This document shows, piece after piece, positions 25,875 through 33,008 of a DNA stretch of 33,008 nucleotides (position 1 is the stretch's first letter; each line of letters opens with the position of its first letter). This DNA is from an uncultured Alphaproteobacteria bacterium. GTDB lineage: Bacteria; Pseudomonadota; Alphaproteobacteria; RF32; CAG-239. The DNA lies in contig CANPYJ010000020.1 of assembly GCA_947588275.1 (NCBI GenBank), positions 1-33,008 on the forward strand, in the 5' to 3' direction. The notes beneath the pieces are model-generated. The model was not told where the DNA came from. It ran no database searches and worked only from the letters and a program-made list of their open reading frames with translations. Made by a program: the position numbers and the translations under genes.

Positions 25875-27755
25875 CTAATCACCGAGACCGAGATATTTGT
25901 ATTTGACGCGAACTTTATAGTCTGAACCGTAAGCCTCAACCAACTCGTCTTCAAGCTCCAACGCCATATTTTGCGCGGCTGTCGCCCGCACGGCATCAAC
26001 TGAAGCTTCCTCTGGGGAATGCGAACTGCGGATAATTTTTTCCGGCAGGGCAATGACAATTCTTTCGTCCGAGGCAAAAACTTTCGGCTGTCCGACTCGT
26101 TCCAGATACATTTCTTTAAGTTGCGTCATGGTGAGGCCGGCAAAACTTTGTCCGCGTTTAAGCGGTTTGGTCGTTTGCAGATTGAGGTTGAAACGCCGCG
26201 CCACGTCGGCAAATTTGTCGCCGTTTTCCAAGTCATGGGTAACGTCGTTTACAATCTCCTGAGCAATGGCGCTTTTTTCGTTTTCCAGCCAGAGCTTTTC
26301 AATCTCGCCGCGCACGGCGGCCAAATCTTTGATGTGAGCGTCGTTAATGGCATCCACGCGAAGCAGGGCGAAGCCGTTGTCGGTTTCTATCACCTGACTG
26401 ATTTCGCCGGTGTTGTACGAATAAGCCGTATCCACGAAGTCAGACAGCGCGGCCATGGCTTTGCCGGCCGCATCGGCCTTGGCATAACTGCCGTCTTCTC
26501 TGAGGCCGGAAACGGTATTGACTTTAACCTTATATTCTGTGGCAATGTCGTCCAGTCCGGCGCCTGCCCCGAGTTTGTCTTCGATGCCTGCCACGGCTTC
26601 CGCCGCTTGTTCATAGGCCTGTTCCTTGCGGATTTCTTCGGCAATCTGATTTTTGACGGCGGCCAGCTTGGTCTCTTTTTTGGGCGTAATGTCAACCACT
26701 TTCATGATGTGCCAGCCCATGTCCGATTTCACGGGCAGGGTATGTTGGCCTTTTTTGAGGGCAAAAACGGCTTCGCTCATGTCGGCAATCAGCATGTCTT
26801 GCGAAACTTCGCCCAAATCGGTCGTCGCTTTGTCTTGCTTGGCAATGTCGGCCGCCACCTTATAAAAGTCGCCGCCGGCGTTGAGCGCCGCTTCGGCTTT
26901 GTCGGCGGTGGCCTGATCGTCAAATACCATTTGCAACACATGACGGTTTTCCGGCGTCACATAGCGTTCCAGATTATCCTGATAATAGGCGGCTATGTCT
27001 TCTTCCGAAGGCGAGTATTTTTGTGCCAGCAGGTCAATCGGCAGTTCGATAAACGAAACGTCGCGATTTTCGGATTCTTCGAATTGCAGGGCAAAATCCT
27101 GATAATACTGGTCGATTTCATCGTCTGAAATTTGTCGGTCGACTTTCAGCTTGGCCGGCTCAATCACGACATACTCAAAAACGGTGCGCTGATTTTCCAG
27201 CTGGGTCAGATAAGCGTCCATGGCGTGCGGCACAATCAGACCGCGGGCCGGAAGCTGTGTCAGATGCTGCCGGATGATGTCGGCGCGCAGGCTGTCGACG
27301 TATTTTTTTTCGCTCCAGCCGGTGATGTTGAGCATTCGCCGCATTTTAGCGAGGTCAAACTGCCCCGAGGCGTCCATAAATTCGGGCTGAGAATATATAA
27401 TTTTGCGAATGAGCTCATCGCTGATGACAACGCTGTTGTCGGCGGCTGTTTTGCTCAGAATGGCGCGCTCAAGATCGCGCTGGACAATTTCCTGAAGCAT
27501 GGCGGTGCGCATGGAGTCGCTGATTTCCGTATCCTCGCCCAAAAAATTGCGGGTGGTTTGCAGCTGGTCGTTGAGCTGATTGTTGATTTCGTCTTGCGTG
27601 ACAATCAGATCATCGACGCGGATAATCGGCTGCCGACCGCCGCTGCGGCTGAGATAACCCGAAATGCCGAACAGCGACATAAAGCTCAGCGCCGTCAGCA
27701 CCAAAATCCCCTTAACGAGCCATGAATCCTGAAAACTTCTGATTTTGCTAATCAT
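25875..27755 (-). CDS. SurA N-terminal domain / PpiD-like peptidylprolyl isomerase
   Basis: N-terminal TM (SWLVKGILVLTALSFMSLFGISGYL), parvulin-like core (FALKKGQHTLPVKSDMGWHIMKV). Start chosen at MISKIRSF. Confidence 0.88.
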   Translation of the reverse strand: MISKIRSFQDSWLVKGILVLTALSFMSLFGISGYLSRSGGRQPIIRVDDLIVTQDEINNQLNDQLQTTRNFLGEDTEISDSMRTAMLQEIVQRDLERAILSKTAADNSVVISDELIRKIIYSQPEFMDASGQFDLAKMRRMLNITGWSEKKYVDSLRADIIRQHLTQLPARGLIVPHAMDAYLTQLENQRTVFEYVVIEPAKLKVDRQISDDEIDQYYQDFALQFEESENRDVSFIELPIDLLAQKYSPSEEDIAAYYQDNLERYVTPENRHVLQMVFDDQATADKAEAALNAGGDFYKVAADIAKQDKATTDLGEVSQDMLIADMSEAVFALKKGQHTLPVKSDMGWHIMKVVDITPKKETKLAAVKNQIAEEIRKEQAYEQAAEAVAGIEDKLGAGAGLDDIATEYKVKVNTVSGLREDGSYAKADAAGKAMAALSDFVDTAYSYNTGEISQVIETDNGFALLRVDAINDAHIKDLAAVRGEIEKLWLENEKSAIAQEIVNDVTHDLENGDKFADVARRFNLNLQTTKPLKRGQSFAGLTMTQLKEMYLERVGQPKVFASDERIVIALPEKIIRSSHSPEEASVDAVRATAAQNMALELEDELVEAYGSDYKVRVKYKYLGLGD

Positions 27756-27905
27756 AAAATTTGTCCTTCTGCAATTTATGCACATATTATTAGACGCGAT
27801 TATAACAACATTCGCAATTTATACAACTTCAAAATATTGGTGTTGAAAAGTTTTTTTGAGTGTGGTAGAAGAAAAATAATTTTATTGAACAGAAAGGATA
27901 ACTGC

Positions 27906-28670
27906 ATGCAACGTAGAAAAATGATTGCCGGAAACTGGAAAATGAACGGTTTGCTTGAAGACGGCGTTATGTTGGCGCAGAATTTTGCCAACTTGGTCAA
28001 AAGTAACGGCAAACCGCAGTGCGAGTTTGTTTTGTGTCCGCCGGCCACGCTGCTTTTTTCAATCAAAAAAGTTGTGCGCGGAAAGCACATTGCGGTTGGC
28101 GCGCAGGATGTGCATTTTGCCGAAAAAGGCGCTCATACCGGCGATATAAGCGCTCCCATGCTCAAGAACTTGGGCTGCACCTATGTCATTGTCGGCCACT
28201 CCGAACGCCGTGCCGATCATGGCGAGACCGATGAGATTGTTTGCAAAAAAGCCGCGGCGGCGCACAATGCCGGCCTCAAAACCATCATCTGCATCGGCGA
28301 AACTTTGGCCGAGCGCGAAGCCGGACAGGCGGTAGAGGTTTGTCGTCAGCAGATTGCAGCTTCGGTTCCTGCCGATTCGATAGCGTTAAATACGGTGATT
28401 GCCTACGAGCCGATTTGGGCTATCGGCACCGGTAAGATTCCGACGCCGGAGGATGTCAAAGCGGTTCATGCCGCGGTTCGCAGTGCACTGGAGAAAAAAA
28501 TGGGTTGTGCCGAAGCCGGCAAAGTCCGCATTTTATACGGCGGTTCGGTCAAACCTTCCAATGCCGGCGAACTGTTGAATTTGGAGAATGTTGACGGCGC
28601 GTTGGTCGGCGGTGCCAGCCTCAATGCTCAGGACTTTTTCGATATTGCCTGCAACGGCGGTTGTTATTAA
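27906..28670 (+). CDS. tpiA: Triosephosphate isomerase
   Basis: MIAGNWKMNG, VIVGHSERR, AYEPIWAIGTGK, ILYGGSVKPSNAGEL. Confidence 0.96.
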   Translation: MQRRKMIAGNWKMNGLLEDGVMLAQNFANLVKSNGKPQCEFVLCPPATLLFSIKKVVRGKHIAVGAQDVHFAEKGAHTGDISAPMLKNLGCTYVIVGHSERRADHGETDEIVCKKAAAAHNAGLKTIICIGETLAEREAGQAVEVCRQQIAASVPADSIALNTVIAYEPIWAIGTGKIPTPEDVKAVHAAVRSALEKKMGCAEAGKVRILYGGSVKPSNAGELLNLENVDGALVGGASLNAQDFFDIACNGGCY

Positions 28671-28689
28671 GTTAAGAAAGGATTGACAA

Positions 28690-29025
28690 ATGGGAACAGT
28701 ACTGTTGGTTGTTCATTTACTGGCCTGCATTTTTTTGGTGGCGGTTATTCTGCTTCAGCGTTCTACGGGCGGCGCGCTTGACGGTTTGGGCGGCGGCTCC
28801 GGAGCCTCCAGTTTTTTGACCGCGCGCGGCACCGGCAACTTTCTGACGCGCACCACGGCGGTTTTGGCGGTGGTGCTGTTTGTCACCAGCATATCGCTGT
28901 CATTGTACTACAAAGGATTGCATCGTCAGGCCTCGGGGTCTATTTTGGAGAGTGCGCCGACGCAAAGTCAGCCGTTGGCGCCGGAAACTCCGACAATGCC
29001 GGAAGTGCCGGCAGCGGGGCAATAG
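28690..29025 (+). CDS. secG: Preprotein translocase subunit SecG
   Basis: 111 aa, two TM helices, VILLQRSTGGALDGLGGGSGASSFLTARGTGNFLTRTTAVLAV. Confidence 0.93.
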   Translation: MGTVLLVVHLLACIFLVAVILLQRSTGGALDGLGGGSGASSFLTARGTGNFLTRTTAVLAVVLFVTSISLSLYYKGLHRQASGSILESAPTQSQPLAPETPTMPEVPAAGQ

Positions 29026-29055
29026 CGGGGCGGCAATGAGCGGCGTCTGTTCAAT

Positions 29056-29083
29056 CAAGGGCACCTTTTGAAAGGTGCCCTTG
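29056..29083 (+). terminator. Intrinsic terminator
   Basis: CAAGGGCACCTTT-TG-AAAGGTGCCCTTG stem between secG and pyrG. Confidence 0.7.
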
Positions 29084-29115
29084 TCACTTTAAAATCTTTA
29101 GTTTAAGGAACGTAA

Positions 29116-30753
29116 ATGTCTGAAAAAAGCAAATTTATATTTATCACCGGTGGCGTGGTTTCTTCATTGGGCAAAGGCTTGGCTTCGGCGTCTTTGGCGT
29201 CCGTCTTGCAGGCGCGGGGTTTCAAGGTTCGCTTGCGCAAACTGGATCCGTATCTCAATGTTGATCCCGGCACCATGAGCCCGTATCAGCACGGCGAAGT
29301 TTTTGTGACCGATGACGGCGCCGAAACCGACTTGGATCTCGGGCATTATGAGCGTTTTTCGGGCGTGCCATGCCACAAGACCGACAGTATGACCACCGGC
29401 AAAATTTATCAGCGTGTCATCGACAAAGAACGCCGCGGCGATTATCTTGGCGCCACGATTCAGGTGATTCCGCATGTCACCAACGAGATTAAAGATTTTA
29501 TACTCTCGGACATTACCGATGAAGATTTTGTTTTGTGCGAGATTGGCGGCACCGTCGGCGATATTGAAGGGCAGCCGTATTTGGAGGCCATTCGTCAGGT
29601 GGCGTATGATTTGGGACGCGAGCGCGCAATGTTTATTCATGTGACGTTGCTGCCGTATATTCCCACGGCCGGAGAACTCAAAACCAAACCCACCCAGCAC
29701 TCGGTCAAAAAGTTACAGGAATACGGCATTCAGCCCGATATGCTGCTGTGTCGTTCGCAGATGCCGATTCCGCCGAACGAGAAGCGCAAAATCGCGCTGT
29801 TTTGCAACATTAAGGAAGAGAACGTCATTACGGCGCTTGATGTCAGCAGCATCTATCAGGTGCCGATTTCTTATTCGCATGAGGGAATGGATCGTCAGGT
29901 TTGCCGCCATTTTGGCATTGCCTGCGAGCAAGAGCCGGATTTAAGTAAATGGGAGCATATCGTCGAGACGCTCAAACATCCCGAAGGCGAGGTGCGGATT
30001 GCCGTTGTCGGCAAATACACCCAGCTTCTGGAAGCCTACAAGTCTTTGAACGAGGCTTTGACTCACGGCGGAATAGCCAACAAATACAAGGTCAAAATCA
30101 AGTGGATTGATTCGGAACTTTTGGAAAAAGAGGATGCCTCGCAGTATTTGGCTGACGTCAGCGGTATTTTGGTTCCCGGCGGTTTCGGTCAACGCGGCAC
30201 CGAGGGCAAAATTGCCGCCGTGCGCTATGCCCGCGAAAACAAGATTCCGTTTTTGGGCATTTGTTTCGGCATGCAAATGGCGGTGATTGAGACGCTGCGC
30301 AACGTTGCCGGCATCAAAAACGCCGGCACCACCGAGTTTATGCCGGATTGTGAGCCGGTTGTCGGTCTGATGACCGAATGGGACAAAGACGGTGCCAAGC
30401 AGATTCGCACCAAGGACGGAGATTTGGGCGGCACCATGCGTTTGGGAGCCTACAAATGCGTGCTTGCGCCGAACTCTAAGGCTGCCGAAGCTTATGGCTG
30501 CGACGAAATATCCGAGCGGCACCGGCATCGCTACGAAGTCAATATGGCTTACGAGTCGGCTTTGCGAATGTCGGGCATGAGCATCACCGGCAAATCGCCG
30601 GACGGCAGACTTCCTGAAATCGTCGAAATACCGGATCATCCGTGGTTTGTGGGCGTACAGTTTCACCCTGAACTCAAATCTCGGCCGTTTGCGCCGGCGC
30701 CGTTGTTTGTGGCCTTTATCCGCGCAGCCATTGACAAGAGTCGCCTCTTATAG
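29116..30753 (+). CDS. pyrG: CTP synthase
   Basis: [57 protein letters not shown]. Confidence 0.97.
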   Translation: MSEKSKFIFITGGVVSSLGKGLASASLASVLQARGFKVRLRKLDPYLNVDPGTMSPYQHGEVFVTDDGAETDLDLGHYERFSGVPCHKTDSMTTGKIYQRVIDKERRGDYLGATIQVIPHVTNEIKDFILSDITDEDFVLCEIGGTVGDIEGQPYLEAIRQVAYDLGRERAMFIHVTLLPYIPTAGELKTKPTQHSVKKLQEYGIQPDMLLCRSQMPIPPNEKRKIALFCNIKEENVITALDVSSIYQVPISYSHEGMDRQVCRHFGIACEQEPDLSKWEHIVETLKHPEGEVRIAVVGKYTQLLEAYKSLNEALTHGGIANKYKVKIKWIDSELLEKEDASQYLADVSGILVPGGFGQRGTEGKIAAVRYARENKIPFLGICFGMQMAVIETLRNVAGIKNAGTTEFMPDCEPVVGLMTEWDKDGAKQIRTKDGDLGGTMRLGAYKCVLAPNSKAAEAYGCDEISERHRHRYEVNMAYESALRMSGMSITGKSPDGRLPEIVEIPDHPWFVGVQFHPELKSRPFAPAPLFVAFIRAAIDKSRLL

Positions 30754-30844
30754 CAAAAAAACGCAATATTTGGCTTTTTTTAACAATTTGTTGAATATAT
30801 TGATTATAAAATAAGCCAAATTGTTATGACAAAGGAAGACGGCA

Positions 30845-31474
30845 ATGCTTTATGACAGAGAATACAAAGTTCAGGATAACGCGCTGGTGCCGATGGTAAT
30901 TGAGCAAACCTCAAGAGGCGAGCGCTCATTTGACATTTATTCGCGGCTGTTGAAAGAACGCATTATCTTTTTGACCGGCGAGGTTAACGACGAAGTTTCG
31001 TCCTTGGTTTGCGCGCAGCTGTTGTTTTTGGAATCCGAGAATCCCAAAAAAGACATTTTTCTCTACATCAATTCCCCCGGCGGCTCGGTTACCGCCGGCA
31101 TGGCGATGTTTGACACCATGCAGTATATCACCTGCGACGTCAATACGCTGTGCATCGGGCAGGCTTGTTCCATGGGGTCGCTGTTGCTTACCGCCGGCGC
31201 CAAGGGCAAACGTTTTGCGCTGCCGAACTCGCAGATTATGATTCATCAGCCTTCCGGCGGTTTTCAGGGGCAGGCGACCGATATGGAAATCCGGACTCGC
31301 CTGATTCTCAATATGAAAAAGCGCCTCAATAAGATTTATGCCGACAAGACGGGACAAAAATTGGCCGTCATTGAAAAAGCCATGGAGCGCGACAATTTTA
31401 TGACACCGGAAGAAGCCAAAAAGTTTGGCTTGATTGACCATATTGTCACCTCGCGTGAAGAAGTTTTGAAATAG
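30845..31474 (+). CDS. clpP: ATP-dependent Clp protease proteolytic subunit
   Basis: [48 protein letters not shown]. Confidence 0.97.
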   Translation: MLYDREYKVQDNALVPMVIEQTSRGERSFDIYSRLLKERIIFLTGEVNDEVSSLVCAQLLFLESENPKKDIFLYINSPGGSVTAGMAMFDTMQYITCDVNTLCIGQACSMGSLLLTAGAKGKRFALPNSQIMIHQPSGGFQGQATDMEIRTRLILNMKKRLNKIYADKTGQKLAVIEKAMERDNFMTPEEAKKFGLIDHIVTSREEVLK

Positions 31475-31484
31475 GAATAAACCG

Positions 31485-32753
31485 ATGAGCGATAATCACG
31501 AAAACAACGACAGCCTTTTGCATTGTTCATTTTGCGGCAAAAGTCAGAACGAGGTCAAAAAACTCATTGCCGGCCGCGGCGTATACATTTGCGACGAATG
31601 CATTGAAGTCTGCATCAACATTGTCGCCGACGAGATGGCCGAAATCAACAAGACGGAGGGCATTTCCTCGACGGGTCCCAATCTGCCGTCGCCGTCAAAG
31701 ATTAAGGAGTTTTTGGATCAATATGTCATCGGGCAGGACTATGCCAAAAAAGTTTTGTCGGTGGCCGTATACAATCACTATAAGCGTCTTAATTCGCAAA
31801 AATCGGGACAAGATGTTGAGATTGCCAAGTCCAACGTTATTTTAATCGGCTCCACCGGCAGCGGCAAAACATTGCTTGCGCAGACTCTGGCCAAAATTTT
31901 GGATGTGCCTTTTGCCATTTCCGATGCCACCACGCTTACCGAAGCCGGCTATGTTGGCGAAGATGTCGAGAACATTATTTTGAAATTGGTGCAAAATGCC
32001 AATTATGACATTGAAAAAGCGCAGCGCGGCATTGTTTATATTGATGAAATTGATAAAATCACCCGCAAGACGGACGGACCGTCCATCACCCGCGACGTTT
32101 CGGGCGAGGGGGTGCAGCAGGCCTTGCTCAAGATTATTGAGGGCACGGTGGCCAACGTTCCGCCTCAAGGCGGACGCAAGCATCCGCAGCAAGAGTTCTT
32201 GCATGTTGACACATCCAATATTTTGTTTATCTGCGGCGGTGCCTTTGCCGGATTGGAGAAGATTGTCAGCCGCCGCGGCAAAGAAACGTCCATTGGCTTC
32301 GGCGCCAAGGTCGCGGCCAAAGAAGAACGCAACATCGGCGAAATCATTAAAGATGTGCAGCCCGAAGATTTGCTCAAATACGGGCTTATTCCGGAGTTTG
32401 TCGGCCGTTTGCCGGTGATTGCCACCTTGGGCGATTTGGATGAAGAAGCGCTTGTCAAAGTGCTGACGGAGCCCAAAAACGCATTGGTCAAGCAATATGC
32501 CTGCATGTTCGACATGGAAGGCGTCAAGCTGACGTTCACGCCCAAAGCCTTAAGGGCGATTGCCCGCAAGGCCATCGACCGCAAAACCGGCGCTCGCGGT
32601 TTGCGCGCGATTATGGAAGACAACTTGCTGGAGTTGATGTATGATATTCCCGACAAAAAGAATGTGGTGGAAATCGTCATTGACGAGCATGTCATCAACG
32701 ACAAAAAAGCGCCCAAATTCATTCTGAACAAGGCCGACAAAAAAGCCTCTTAA
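31485..32753 (+). CDS. clpX: ATP-dependent Clp protease ATP-binding subunit ClpX
   Basis: N-terminal zinc finger [17 protein letters not shown]...[26 protein letters not shown] pore motif. Confidence 0.97.
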   Translation: MSDNHENNDSLLHCSFCGKSQNEVKKLIAGRGVYICDECIEVCINIVADEMAEINKTEGISSTGPNLPSPSKIKEFLDQYVIGQDYAKKVLSVAVYNHYKRLNSQKSGQDVEIAKSNVILIGSTGSGKTLLAQTLAKILDVPFAISDATTLTEAGYVGEDVENIILKLVQNANYDIEKAQRGIVYIDEIDKITRKTDGPSITRDVSGEGVQQALLKIIEGTVANVPPQGGRKHPQQEFLHVDTSNILFICGGAFAGLEKIVSRRGKETSIGFGAKVAAKEERNIGEIIKDVQPEDLLKYGLIPEFVGRLPVIATLGDLDEEALVKVLTEPKNALVKQYACMFDMEGVKLTFTPKALRAIARKAIDRKTGARGLRAIMEDNLLELMYDIPDKKNVVEIVIDEHVINDKKAPKFILNKADKKAS

Positions 32754-32854
32754 AGAAACGGACATTTGTTTTCAATATAAAATAAATTAGTTAAGAGTCA
32801 ATTAAATCTTTCTTTTTTGTTCAAAAATCTTGAATTTTTGTTCGTGTGCAAACG

Positions 32855-32882
32855 TTGCAAAAAATCGTCCGTTTTTTTGCAA
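32855..32882 (+). terminator. Likely terminator downstream of clpX
   Basis: TTGCAAAAAA...TTTTTTGCAA inverted repeat. Confidence 0.4.
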
Positions 32883-32945
32883 TGAAACAGGCATTTTAAT
32901 AAATTGAATTTAGTTACTAGTTTATTTTTTATAAAGGAATGAACC

Positions 32946-33008
32946 ATGAATAAAGCTTTATTGTTGGCGGGTGTTGCCGCTTGCTTGTTTGCCGCGAATG
33001 CGAACGCT
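32946..33008 (+). CDS. Start of an exported protein, cut by window edge
   Basis: MNKALLLAGVAACLFAANANA signal peptide-like sequence with AAGGAATG upstream. Confidence 0.6.
   Translation, partial: MNKALLLAGVAACLFAANANA

Noticed and set aside
26019-27128. 369-aa plus-strand ORF
   Set aside because: Antisense to the PpiD-like gene.

Overview
The window looks like a moderately AT-rich alphaproteobacterial chromosome segment. This is inferred from the syntenic block bamE-like / DUF177 / rpmF / plsX / fabH / ihfA / merR / tRNA-Pro, and from recG/mfd and tpiA-secG-pyrG-clpP-clpX. Most of it is housekeeping.

The least ordinary parts are: (i) the left edge, a three-gene set of ATP-grasp glutamate-ligase-like protein, inactive-transglutaminase/7TM protein and retropepsin-like lipoprotein; (ii) a pair of unrecognised small ORFs at 4.4-5.2 kb; (iii) a tightly packed redox operon at 14.4-18.2 kb (DUF362, flavodoxin, secreted ABM-like protein, secreted amidohydrolase, flavin reductase, tautomerase) with a perfect 16-bp palindrome in its promoter; (iv) a small CRISPR array at 18657-18892 with no cas genes in the window. 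It has 4 repeats of 36 bp and 3 spacers of 30-31 bp. The repeats resemble type II-C repeats and appear to carry an embedded promoter. (v) tRNA-Pro(GGG), with a truncated second copy of its 5' half and an intervening cassette of four hairpins.

All family calls come from reading motifs by eye. No searches were run.
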